Translations under genes and position numbers: made by a program | The notes under the pieces: generated by a model | The model's input: the letters and a program-made list of their open reading frames with translations, nothing else | Databases searched by the model: none | What the model was told of the DNA's origin: nothing | Part shown: positions 52,958 through 60,660 of the stretch, in pieces | Position numbering within the stretch: the first letter of the stretch is position 1 | How the letters are laid out: each line of letters starts with the position of its first letter | Assembly: GCF_002224485.1 (NCBI RefSeq) | Contig: NZ_CP022463.1 | Span: forward strand, 2,493,990-2,557,989 | Source of the DNA: Sinomonas sp. R1AF57 | GTDB lineage: Bacteria > Actinomycetota > Actinomycetes > Actinomycetales > Micrococcaceae | DNA length: 64,000 nucleotides | Direction: 5' to 3'

Positions 52958-52971
52958 ACAGCCAACACACA

Positions 52972-53000
52972 ACTGTACGCCAGTGCGGGCCGGAAGTTAA
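52972..53000 (-). promoter_or_regulatory. Promoter candidate for infA operon
   Basis: On the minus strand TTAACT (53000-52995) and TACAGT (52977-52972) are 17 bp apart. The operon appears to have its own promoter now that map is distant. Confidence 0.5.
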
Positions 53001-53094
53001 ATCCGCCCATGGTACACGGTGCGCTCGGCGGGCCAGCCGCCGCGGTCGCTGGAGGACTACTGTGTGCCTACGCGCGTCATACAGAGGGAACTCG

Positions 53095-53708
53095 ATGGGC
53101 ACTGGATCTCTGCCACCGAGGACCCTCGCCCAGTACCGGGACGAGATCAAGGCCGCCGTGAAGGCCAACCCCGGCATGCGCGTCGGGGAGGCCGTCAACG
53201 CCGGCCCCTGGGTGTGCACCTGCGGCAGAAGTGGCCTGGAACGACCTTCAAGGACTTCGGGTCCGCGACCCTCGGCAACTTCGTGGAGCAGCACTGCGGG
53301 CTGACAGTCGATCGTCCCGCGCCAGCCAAGGCTGCCGAAGTCACCCCCCCAGTCGCGGCATCTCAGGCGCAACCACCGGTCGCTGAAGCACCCCAGCCGA
53401 AGGCGACGGCGCCCGCGAAGGCGACCACGCCGCCGTCGTCCGCCGAGCGCGCCGCGTATCTCCGAGCCGTCCGCCGGCTCTTCCTCAGCGGCCCGATGTC
53501 CGCCGCCGTGGATGCGGCGACGCGGATGCCCCTTGCCACCGCCGGCTCCCTCGTGCGCAAGCACGTCCCCGGCAAGACCTACAGCGACGCCGGGTACGGC
53601 AAGTTCGGTGACATGCTGCGGGACGCGCTCGTGGGGACGCCGTACTCGCTCGGGCGGGACGAGAAGCACGCGTACGTGGAGCGCGCCTCCCGCCTGCTCG
53701 AGACCTAG
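53095..53708 (+). pseudogene. LOTUS/OST-HTH-like protein gene, frameshifted
   Basis: Starts at ATG 53095 as MGTGSLPPRTLAQYRDEIKA and runs to VGEAVNAGP; then homologous-looking sequence continues in another frame as VHLRQKWPGTTFKDFGSATL and onward to the stop at 53708. Adding one base to the C4 run at 53205-53208 restores a 204-aa protein. It has two similar domains, each ending in an aromatic-Gly-x-(K/T)-(F/L)-x-(D/N) pattern (DFGSATLGNFVEQHCGL; AGYGKFGDMLRDAL), which resemble OST-HTH/LOTUS winged helices known to bind RNA, joined by an Ala/Pro linker. The shift may be a real mutation, phase variation or a sequence error. Confidence 0.6.
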
Positions 53709-53768
53709 TAGGGGCGCCGGCTCCTCCGTAGTATGGGCCGGGCCACACCGGAGACGAAGCGGGGAATC

Positions 53769-54131
53769 ATGGGATCGATCGAGTACGGGCTGGGCTTCAC
53801 CCTCGACGCCATCGACGACGTCGAGCTCAGGCAGGTGCAGGGGGCGGTCCTCGAACGCCTCCTGGATGGGAAGCCGATGTGGCTTGCCGCCGGCCAGGAA
53901 GGCAAGGGCTTGACGCTGTTCCTCAATCCCAGCTCGCAGCTCGTGTTCAAGTACAGCTCGGCGCCGATCCCCGACGTGGACCAGCGCCGGGTCGACGTCT
54001 ACCGGGCCTTGATCGCCAAGTTCGGCGGAATCTTCATCAACCACGGTGTGGTGCCCGATGAGGACGCCATGGTGGACGCGGTCAGTGAGGACCTCGGCAC
54101 CGGTGGCCGGGCTGGAGACGAGGGCCGTTAG
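53769..54131 (+). CDS. Hypothetical protein, 120 aa
   Basis: ATG 53769 with GGGGAATC before it (an upstream GTG 53733 is possible). Contains GLGFTLDAIDDVELRQVQGA, GKGLTLFLNPSSQLVFKYSS and RVDVYRALIAKFGGIFINHG. Mixed alpha/beta, soluble, no recognised family. Lies after the frameshifted LOTUS-like gene. Confidence 0.55.
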   Translation: MGSIEYGLGFTLDAIDDVELRQVQGAVLERLLDGKPMWLAAGQEGKGLTLFLNPSSQLVFKYSSAPIPDVDQRRVDVYRALIAKFGGIFINHGVVPDEDAMVDAVSEDLGTGGRAGDEGR

Positions 54132-54209
54132 CTCCAGCGATCGGGCTGCCTAGGCCCCACCGCGCGCGACGCCGCGCGGGCGGTCGTCCCCAGCTTTCGC
54201 GCAGTTCCT

Positions 54210-54289
54210 CCCCAGCTTTCAGCAGCAACCCTCACGGTCACTGGGGATGCCGTCCGCTCTGAGCGACCCGGCCGCCAAGAACTGGGGAG
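54210..54289. repeat. 80-bp CCCCAGCTT...CTGGGGAG element, left of the AbiEi/DUF559 gene
   Basis: Begins CCCCAGCTTTC and ends AAGAACTGGGGAG; with one more base at each end the arms GTTCCTCCCCAG (54204-54215) and CTGGGGAGGAAC (54282-54293) are perfect inverted repeats. A second CCCCAGCTTTC lies just outside (54188-54198). The same 80-bp arrangement occurs at 55351-55430, after the gene. Confidence 0.7.
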
Positions 54290-54438
54290 GAACGTACGGG
54301 AACCGACGTCGCCAGACGGGGACGGCTGCTCGCGTGGACGACACCGATTACTCCTCCACAGAGGGCCATCTGGGGCCGACCGTCCACATAGGAGAAGCCG
54401 AAGCTTCAGTCCCAGGTCAGGGCTGGCCACGATGAGGC

Positions 54439-55284
54439 ATGGCGGATCTGACCCAAGAGCTGAGCGCGAGGAACGGTGTTGCCCGGACGGGGGAGCTCTT
54501 CGCGGCTGGGATCGGTCGGCGTCAGCTGCAGGCGGCCATCGCGAAGGGGACGGTCGAGCGGCCGGCGAGGGGCGTCGTCATGCTTCCCGGAGCCGATCCG
54601 CTGCTCGTGCGATGCCTGACGACCAATTCCCTCCTGACCTGTGTCTCCGCAGCCGAGGGCCACGGCCTCTGGGTTCTGCAGAGGCCTGAGCGCGTGCATC
54701 TGCTCCGGACGGACGGGCGTCTCGTGTCGGAGCGGGCCGTGGTGCACCGGCAGTCCTGGGTCACCGGCGATTTTGGGAGCCGGTTCGCCTCCGTGGCCGA
54801 CGTTGTGCTGCATGCGCTCTCCTGCCTGCCTGAACTCGAGGCGCTGGTCATCGCCGAGTCGGCTGTGCAGAGGGGGCTGTCGAAGGACTTCCTCCGGGCC
54901 CACCTCCCGGGGCGTCGCAACGGGCGGGCCCGCGCCGTTCTGGATCTCATCGACACGGGAGCCGATTCCCTCGTTGAGACATTGGCCCGAACCCACCTGC
55001 GCAGAGCCGGGCTGCGGGTGCAGCCGCAGGTCTGGGTGAAGGGCGTGGGGTGGGTGGATCACCTCGTCGAGGAATGCGTGGCTGTCGAGACCGATGGGAA
55101 AGAGCATCAGAAGCCCGCCAGCCGGTACGAGGACTACGCGCGGGATGCCCGCGCCCAGGCTCTAGGTCTTCCCGTCGTGCGTTTCGGCTACGCCGATGTC
55201 GTCCACCGTCCGGGCGAGATGGTCGAGCGGGTGAAGGCTGTGGTGGCCGCTCGGCGTTCTCTGGGCAGACCGCCGGTCCTCTGA
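54439..55284 (+). CDS. AbiEi-type wHTH + DUF559 (Vsr-like) protein
   Basis: 281 aa. An N-terminal winged helix typical of AbiEi antitoxin-like proteins (ELSARNGVARTGELFAAGIG; RRQLQAAIAKGTVERPARGV) is fused to a C-terminal DUF559 domain of the PD-(D/E)XK/Vsr class: GVGWVDHLVEECVAVETDGK, EHQKPASRYEDYARDARAQA and PVVRFGYADVVHRPGEMVER. Catalytic-looking Asp, Glu and Asp are conserved. No partner toxin gene is adjacent, so a classic AbiE pair is not supported. It is bracketed by two copies of an 80-bp element in direct orientation. Confidence 0.8.
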   Translation: MADLTQELSARNGVARTGELFAAGIGRRQLQAAIAKGTVERPARGVVMLPGADPLLVRCLTTNSLLTCVSAAEGHGLWVLQRPERVHLLRTDGRLVSERAVVHRQSWVTGDFGSRFASVADVVLHALSCLPELEALVIAESAVQRGLSKDFLRAHLPGRRNGRARAVLDLIDTGADSLVETLARTHLRRAGLRVQPQVWVKGVGWVDHLVEECVAVETDGKEHQKPASRYEDYARDARAQALGLPVVRFGYADVVHRPGEMVERVKAVVAARRSLGRPPVL

Positions 55285-55350
55285 GGGGGCGTCCCTCTGA
55301 GGGAGGTTGCTCTGAGGCGGGCATTCCTCCCCACCTTCTGGGGCGTTGGT

Positions 55351-55430
55351 CCCCAGCTTCAGCTTCCGACCCGTGCAATCCGTGGGCTCGGAGCCTGCCG
55401 AGCGCGCGGCTGGCCCCAAGAGCTGGGGAG
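55351..55430. repeat. 80-bp CCCCAGCTT...CTGGGGAG element, right of the AbiEi/DUF559 gene
   Basis: Starts CCCCAGCTTCAGC and ends AAGAGCTGGGGAG. Same total length and order as 54210-54289, with similar inner blocks (CCGTGGG / CACTGGG; GAGCGCGCGG / GAGCGACCCGG). Termini are complementary (CCCCAG/CTGGGG). Confidence 0.65.
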
Positions 55431-55456
55431 ATCAGTACGCCTTCCGCGGGTCGGCC

Positions 55457-55645
55457 CCACACGGGGTGACCTCGACGCCACACGCGGTGACCTCGGACCC
55501 CCACGGGGTGACCTCGGCCCCACACGGGGTGACCTCGGCCCCACACGGGGTGACCTCGGCCCCACACGGGGTGACCTCGGCCCCACACGGGGTGACCTCG
55601 ACGCCACACGGGGTGACCTCGGCGCCACACGGGGTGACCTCGGCG
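55457..55645 (+). repeat. Nine tandem 21-bp repeats
   Basis: Unit CCACACGGGGTGACCTCGGC plus one base, nine copies, mostly identical (variants at copies 1, 2 and 7). The 21-bp unit would encode PHGVTSA in the plus frame, but the surrounding open frame has only a TTG start. It ends 2 bp before the stop codon of the convergent P1-family peptidase gene. Confidence 0.9.
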
Positions 55646-55647
55646 GA

Positions 55648-56694
55648 TCAGGGGGTCGGGTAGGGGTCCCAGCTGCCGAAGGGGGTCGTGACGGGGGTCG
55701 CTGCGAGGACGCCGTCGAGGATGGCGTCCCGGGTCGCCTCCGCTGCGGCGATCTGCACGGCCATCATGAGGGAGACCCGCGCCTGGTCGCTCGAACGGTC
55801 GGCGGCAATCTCCCGCGTCGAGACGGCGAAGACGGTGTCCCCGTCCACGAGGGTGTGGCTCGGGTCGAGCGCGCGGGCAAGGCCGGCGTGCGAGGCTGTC
55901 GCGAGCCGCTGGCACTCCGCGGGCGTCAGCGCGGCGTTCGTCCCGACCACCACGAGTGTCGTGTTCAGCCCGCCTCCGGCGCCGCCCCCGCCGGGCCCAC
56001 CCGGCCCACCCGGCCGGACCTCGGCCGCCGCGCCCGCCTCCTCCGCGACGGCTGTGGCCTGGGCGCCGGGGAACACGGGCAGGCCGGCGGCGTTCACGAC
56101 GGCGAGCGCCCCCACCACGATGCCCTCAGGCAGCGAAACCTCGGGCATCCCGGGCGGCCCTGGCACCGGCCCGCCGGGCACACGCACCGAGGCCATGCCG
56201 ACGCCTCCCTTGTACTGCATCCTGCCGAGCACCGCCCCGGTGCCGGCACCGACGCAGCCGCGGAGGCCGGCGTCGTCCGCGGCCGCGAACCCGACGGCGG
56301 CGGCCGCGGCAGCGAACCCCATCGCCGTGTCGGGGCGGGCTGAGAAGTCTCCGCCGCGGCCGAGGTCGAAGATCACGGCCCCCGGCACGATCGGGACCAC
56401 GCCGCCCATCACCGGGTGCCCCTGCCCCTGCGACTCGAGCCACAGCTGCACGCCGGTCGCGGCGGCGAGCCCGTACGCGCTCCCACCGCAGAGCGCAACG
56501 GCGTCGACTGTCTGGACGAGGGTCGAGGGGTCGAGCGCATCGGTCTCGGTGGTGCCGGGGCCACCGCCCCGTACGTCCACGCCGCCCGCACTGCCGGGGG
56601 GAAGCACGACGGCGGTCACCCCCGTGAGCCATCCGTCGCCGACGCGCTGGGCGTGGCCCACGCGGATGCCGGGTACATCGAGGAGGGAACCCAT
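55648..56694 (-). CDS. P1-family (DmpA/NylC-like) peptidase
   Basis: 348 aa from ATG 56694; a start at 56730 is also possible. N-terminal-nucleophile hydrolase fold: LLDVPGIRVGHAQRVGDGWL, TVDAVALCGGSAYGLAAATG and the autoproteolysis site GGGLNTTLVVVGTNAAL, where the Asn-Thr bond is expected to be cut to expose the nucleophilic Thr, as in nylon-oligomer hydrolase NylC and related P1 peptidases. A Gly/Pro loop precedes it. Substrate unknown (short peptides or amides). Confidence 0.88.
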   Translation of the reverse strand: MGSLLDVPGIRVGHAQRVGDGWLTGVTAVVLPPGSAGGVDVRGGGPGTTETDALDPSTLVQTVDAVALCGGSAYGLAAATGVQLWLESQGQGHPVMGGVVPIVPGAVIFDLGRGGDFSARPDTAMGFAAAAAAVGFAAADDAGLRGCVGAGTGAVLGRMQYKGGVGMASVRVPGGPVPGPPGMPEVSLPEGIVVGALAVVNAAGLPVFPGAQATAVAEEAGAAAEVRPGGPGGPGGGGAGGGLNTTLVVVGTNAALTPAECQRLATASHAGLARALDPSHTLVDGDTVFAVSTREIAADRSSDQARVSLMMAVQIAAAEATRDAILDGVLAATPVTTPFGSWDPYPTP

Positions 56695-56822
56695 GGGGCC
56701 ATTCAACGCCTCCTCTCCGACTCCGCTCAACAGCCCCGCGCACCGGGCGGGACCGGCCCCGCGCGAACTCAGGGTGAACTCTTGGATACGTCCGGCGGAA
56801 TTAACCCACGGATCCGTGCACC

Positions 56823-56855
56823 GTGGTCAGTCCACCTAGGCCGGGCGTGGTCCAC
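56823..56855 (+). promoter_or_regulatory. GTGG/CCAC palindromes before the sugar ABC operon
   Basis: GTGG-TCAGT-CCAC (56823-56835) and GTGG-T-CCAC (56847-56855) are two short palindromes 39-71 bp upstream of the permease start. They could be regulator sites for the transporter; no LacI gene is adjacent. Confidence 0.35.
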
Positions 56856-56893
56856 TACTGGGCGGGGGGAATTCCGCACCAGCCCCGAGAACC

Positions 56894-57892
56894 ATGAAGG
56901 AAAAGCTTGTCAACGACTCATTCCGGTCGCAGGATACGACAATGAGCGACCTCACCGCGGAGCGCCGCCGCAAGGGCGCAGCACCCACGTCGCCGCCGGC
57001 CAGACGCGCCCGCTTCTCCGGACGCACCCGCCGCGACTTCTTCGTCTTCCTCGCGTTCGCGCTGCCGAATCTGGCCCTCATCGCCGTCTTCACCTACCGG
57101 CCCCTGTTCGCGAACCTCCAGTACTCGTTCCTCGACTGGACGCTCGGCTCGCCGAGGGCCCGGAACATCGGCTTCGACAACTACGCGACGTTCTTCGGCA
57201 GCGACGACGCCGCGCGAGTCCTCGGCACCACCGCTGTCTTCACGGTCCTGACCGTGGGGCTGTCGATGGTGCTGGGCCTCCTCGTTGCCCTCGCGCTCAA
57301 CGCGAGGGTGCGCGGCACCACCTTCGCCCGCTCGGCCGTGTTTGCGCCCTATGTGCTCTCCGGCGTCGGCGTCGGACTGGTCTGGATGTTCATCTTCGAC
57401 CCGGGGTACGGCGCCCTCGCGTGGATCCTGCGCAGCTTCGGGGCGCGCAGCCCCGAGTGGTTCAACGACCCGCAGCTCGCGCTGACCATGGTGATCCTCG
57501 TGTACGTCTGGAAGAACCTGGGCTACTGCGCGGTGGTGTACCTGGCGGGGCTGCAGTCCCTTCCGAGCGACATCATGGAGGCCGCCGCGATCGACGGCGC
57601 CGGGTCCGCGCGCCGCTTCTGGAGCATCAGCCTCCCGCTGCTCTCCCCCACGACGTTCTTCCTGCTCATCACCACGATCCTGTCGAGCCTCCAGGCGTTC
57701 GACCTCATCCGGATCATGACCCCCCTCGGCACCGGCACGAGCACACTCATCTACGAGGCCTACCTGCAGGCCTTCGGCTCGTACAACCGCGCAGGCTACT
57801 CGGCGGCCATCTCGGTGGTCCTCTTCGTGATCCTGCTCGTGGTCACGGTTGTGCAGCTCCGCTTCGTCGAGAGGAAGGTGCACTACGCATGA
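56894..57892 (+). CDS. Sugar ABC transporter permease (UgpA/MalF-like)
   Basis: 332 aa; ATG 56894, or ATG 56942 if the first 16 residues are not used. Six TM helices (first at about residues 50-70); the EAA loop EAAAIDGAGSARRFWSISLP contacts the ATPase. Stop overlaps the next gene (ATGA). Works with the next permease and the binding protein as a CUT1-family importer. Confidence 0.92.
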   Translation: MKEKLVNDSFRSQDTTMSDLTAERRRKGAAPTSPPARRARFSGRTRRDFFVFLAFALPNLALIAVFTYRPLFANLQYSFLDWTLGSPRARNIGFDNYATFFGSDDAARVLGTTAVFTVLTVGLSMVLGLLVALALNARVRGTTFARSAVFAPYVLSGVGVGLVWMFIFDPGYGALAWILRSFGARSPEWFNDPQLALTMVILVYVWKNLGYCAVVYLAGLQSLPSDIMEAAAIDGAGSARRFWSISLPLLSPTTFFLLITTILSSLQAFDLIRIMTPLGTGTSTLIYEAYLQAFGSYNRAGYSAAISVVLFVILLVVTVVQLRFVERKVHYA

Positions 57893-58788
57893 CCGCCCCC
57901 GCACCCGCCCCCGTCGCCGAGCACGCCGGCGAGCCCCTGAGGGAGCGGCCGTTCTCCAGGCAGAACCTGGTCCGCACGATCGCTGGCGGGTACCTCCCGC
58001 TCGTCATCGCCACCCTCATCGTGGCGCTGCCCCTGCTGTGGATGGTCCTGAGCTCGTTCAAGACCCCCGGTGAGATCGTCACTACCGAACTGCAGGTCCT
58101 TCCCCAGTCCCTCAACCTGGACAACTACCGCGACGCGATGACCACCGTCCCCTTCGGGCGGTTCTTCCTGAACTCGGCCATCGTCACGGCCGCCGGGGCC
58201 ACGGTCAAGGTGACCCTGGCGATCATGACCGCCTACGCGCTCGTGTTCGTGCGCTTCCCGTTCAAGAACCTGATCTTCATCCTGATCCTCGTCGCGCTCA
58301 TGGTGCCCCCGCAGGTCTCGATCCTGCCGAACTACATCCTCGTCGCAGGGATCGGCGGGAAGAACACCCTGTGGGGCATCATCCTCCCGGGCCTCGGCAC
58401 CGCGTTCGGCACGTTCCTCCTGCGCCAGCACTTCATGACGCTCCCGGCATCGATCCTCGAGGCCGCCGAGATCGACGGGGCCGGGCACTGGAAGCGGCTC
58501 TGGCAGATCGTGGTTCCGGTCTCGGTGCCCTCGATCGCCACCGTGGCGCTCGTGACGATCGTCTCCGAGTGGAACGACTACATCTGGCCGCTCATCATCA
58601 CCGACCGCCCCGAGGTCATGACCCTCCCGGTCGGGCTGACCCTCCTGCAGAACTCCGAGAGCGGCGGCGGGGCGTGGGGCATGCTCATGGCCGGCGCGGT
58701 CCTCGTGATCATCCCCGTCCTCGTGGTCTTCGCGATGCTGCAGCGCTACATCGTGGCCGGACTCACCCAGGGCAGCGTCACCGGGTGA
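57889..58788 (+). CDS. Sugar ABC transporter permease (UgpE/MalG-like)
   Basis: 299 aa from ATG 57889. Six TM helices; EAA loop EAAEIDGAGHWKRLWQIVVP; C-terminal GGGAWGMLMAGAVLVIIPVL typical of MalG-type permeases. The long open frame upstream is a shadow. No ATP-binding gene follows; like other actinobacterial CUT1 systems it may share a general MsiK-type ATPase encoded elsewhere. Confidence 0.92.
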   Translation: MTAPAPAPVAEHAGEPLRERPFSRQNLVRTIAGGYLPLVIATLIVALPLLWMVLSSFKTPGEIVTTELQVLPQSLNLDNYRDAMTTVPFGRFFLNSAIVTAAGATVKVTLAIMTAYALVFVRFPFKNLIFILILVALMVPPQVSILPNYILVAGIGGKNTLWGIILPGLGTAFGTFLLRQHFMTLPASILEAAEIDGAGHWKRLWQIVVPVSVPSIATVALVTIVSEWNDYIWPLIITDRPEVMTLPVGLTLLQNSESGGGAWGMLMAGAVLVIIPVLVVFAMLQRYIVAGLTQGSVTG

Positions 58789-58791
58789 CGT

Positions 58792-58819
58792 ACGACGGCG
58801 GGTGCGCACCCGCCGTCGT
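58792..58819 (+). terminator. Perfect palindrome between permease and binding-protein genes
   Basis: ACGACGGCGGGTGC / GCACCCGCCGTCGT, a 28-bp perfect palindrome beginning 3 bp after the permease stop. It may partly terminate or stabilise mRNA ends to set the ratio of binding protein to permeases. Confidence 0.55.
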
Positions 58820-58863
58820 GCGCCTCCTTCCCCACTCCAGCACCCACCCACGAAAGGCAGACC

Positions 58864-60207
58864 ATGGCATTCCGACTCGATCGCCGTCACTTCCTCGCCC
58901 TCGCCGGCGCAGGGACCGGCGCCGCGGCCCTCGCCGCCTGCGGCGGCCCGGACACCTCCGGCGGATCGGCGTCCTCCGCCGCCGCGGACCTCGACTTCAA
59001 GGACGTCAAGCCCGCCGCCTCCATCGACTTCTGGACCAGCCACCCCGGCAAGTCGCAGGACGTCGAGAAGCAGCTCGTCGACAAGTTCCAGGCAGCGAAC
59101 CCCACGATCAAGGTCAACCTCGTGACCGCGGGCGCGAACTACGAGGAGATCGCGCAGAAGTTCCAGACCGCGCAGGCGGCGAACTCGGGCCTGCCCGGCG
59201 TCGTCGTGCTCTCCGACGTGTGGTGGTTCCGCTACTACATCAACGGCAACATCATCCCGATGGACTCGCTCATCAAGCAGCTGAACTTCGACCTCGGCGA
59301 CTACCGCGACTCCCTCGTGAAGGACTACCAGTACGCCAACAAGCAGTGGGCCATGCCGTACGGGCGCTCGACCCCGCTGTTCTACTACAACAAGGACCAC
59401 TTCAAGGCCGCCGGGCTGCCGGACCGCGCCCCGAAGACCTGGTCCGAGTTCGCCGACTGGGCGCCGAAGCTCAAGGCCGCCTCGGGTGCGCAGTACGCCT
59501 ACATGTACCCGGCGCTGGCCGGGTACGCGGGCTGGACGCTGCAGAACAACCTGTGGGGCTGGGGGTCCGGCTGGTCCAAGGACTGGGACATCACGTGCGA
59601 CTCGGACGACGCCGTCGCCGCGATGCAGTGGGTCCAGGACTCGGTGTACAAGGACAAGTGGGCGGGCGTGTCCTCGAAGGAGTCCGCGGACGACTTCTCC
59701 GCCGGCATCACCTCGACCACGATCTCCTCCACGGGCTCCCTCGTGGGCATCCTCGCGAGCGCGAAGTTCAACGTGGGCGTCGGTTTCCTGCCGGGCGGCC
59801 CGAAGTCGGAGAAGCCCGTGTGCCCGACCGGCGGCGCCGGCCTCGGCATCCCCTCGGGCATCTCGAAGGAGCAGCAGCTCGCGGCGGCGATGTTCATCAA
59901 GTTCGTCGGAGAGCCGGAGAACACGGCGGCATTCTCCGCCGCCACCGGCTACATGCCGAACCGCAAGTCCGCTGACATGACCCAGGTCCTCGCCAAGACG
60001 CCCCAGATCCAGACCGCGATCGATCAGCTCGCCGTCACCCGGGTCCAGGACAACGCCCGCGTGTTCCTCCCCGGCGCGGACCAGGAGATGGCCAAGTCCG
60101 TCGCCAAGATCGTCACCCAGCAGGGCGACGTGAAGTCCACGATGTCCGACCTGAAGAAGACCCTCCAGGGCATCTACGACAAGGACGTGAAGCCGAAGCT
60201 CAAGTAG
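58864..60207 (+). CDS. Sugar ABC transporter solute-binding lipoprotein
   Basis: 447 aa. The N-terminus has both a twin-arginine-like RRHFLAL and a lipobox LAACGG (Cys28), so a membrane-anchored extracytoplasmic binding protein. The mature part follows the extracellular solute-binding family 1 plan (ASIDFWTSHPGK; MPYGRSTPLFYYNKDHF; TWSEFADWAPKLKAASGAQY). The sugar is unknown; UgpB-like proteins bind glycerol phosphates or oligosaccharides. Confidence 0.9.
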   Translation: MAFRLDRRHFLALAGAGTGAAALAACGGPDTSGGSASSAAADLDFKDVKPAASIDFWTSHPGKSQDVEKQLVDKFQAANPTIKVNLVTAGANYEEIAQKFQTAQAANSGLPGVVVLSDVWWFRYYINGNIIPMDSLIKQLNFDLGDYRDSLVKDYQYANKQWAMPYGRSTPLFYYNKDHFKAAGLPDRAPKTWSEFADWAPKLKAASGAQYAYMYPALAGYAGWTLQNNLWGWGSGWSKDWDITCDSDDAVAAMQWVQDSVYKDKWAGVSSKESADDFSAGITSTTISSTGSLVGILASAKFNVGVGFLPGGPKSEKPVCPTGGAGLGIPSGISKEQQLAAAMFIKFVGEPENTAAFSAATGYMPNRKSADMTQVLAKTPQIQTAIDQLAVTRVQDNARVFLPGADQEMAKSVAKIVTQQGDVKSTMSDLKKTLQGIYDKDVKPKLK

Positions 60208-60228
60208 CGTCACCGCGGCAACCCCGCA

Positions 60229-60268
60229 CGACGGCGCCGCCGGCCGTCCACGGCTGGCGGCGCCGTCG
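60229..60268 (+). terminator. Terminator after the ABC operon
   Basis: Stem CGACGGCGCCGCC / GGCGGCGCCGTCG (with further GGCCG/CGGCT pairing) 21 bp after the binding-protein stop codon. Confidence 0.65.
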
Positions 60269-60285
60269 CGCGTCGGCGGGCATCC

Positions 60286-60516
60286 CTACGGCTGCTCCGG
60301 GATCCAGAAGGGGGCCTGCGCGCCGTGCCCGGTGAGCTGGTCTCCCCGCGTCAGCTGGTCGCCGATGCGGGTCAGCGGGGCGAACGACGAGTCGTAGGGG
60401 ACCGCGGGCGGGGTCGCACCTCCCGCCGGCCCGGGGGCCAGGACTGCGAGGAAGAGGGCTGCCACGGCGGCCGCCATGGCGGTCGTCCTCGTGCGGGATG
60501 CGGGTGCTGCGATCAT
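60286..60516 (-). CDS. Small secreted peptide, unknown
   Basis: 76 aa from ATG 60516 (GGAAGG eight bases upstream; GTG 60525 also in frame). A signal sequence (TTAMAAAVAALFLAVLAP) with cleavage probably near AGG/ATP leaves a mature peptide of about 45 residues with PYDSSFAPLTRIGDQLTRGD and ending APFWIPEQP. No Cys. Function unknown. Confidence 0.5.
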   Translation of the reverse strand: MIAAPASRTRTTAMAAAVAALFLAVLAPGPAGGATPPAVPYDSSFAPLTRIGDQLTRGDQLTGHGAQAPFWIPEQP

Positions 60517-60660
60517 CGGACTCACCTTCCGTCAACTGGTGGGATGATGCTTCAACAGTCCTCCCAGGCGCGCTGCGCCACATCGGGAGCATCCCCTCAG
60601 ATCCGCTCGCCGGACCCTCAGATCTGGCCCGCGGGAGCACGCCGGTGGCACGCTGGAGGC

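Noticed and set aside
54439-55284. Complete AbiE toxin-antitoxin pair
   Set aside because: Only the AbiEi-like N-terminus is present, fused to DUF559; no AbiEii nucleotidyltransferase gene lies beside it.
55457-55645. CRISPR or coding repeat (PHGVTSA protein)
   Set aside because: There are no spacers, and the only frame start is a TTG without a ribosome-binding site; treated as a minisatellite.
56416-57888. N-terminal extension of the UgpE-like permease
   Set aside because: Out-of-frame shadow of the first permease; ATG 57889 in the ATGA overlap is the usual operon arrangement.
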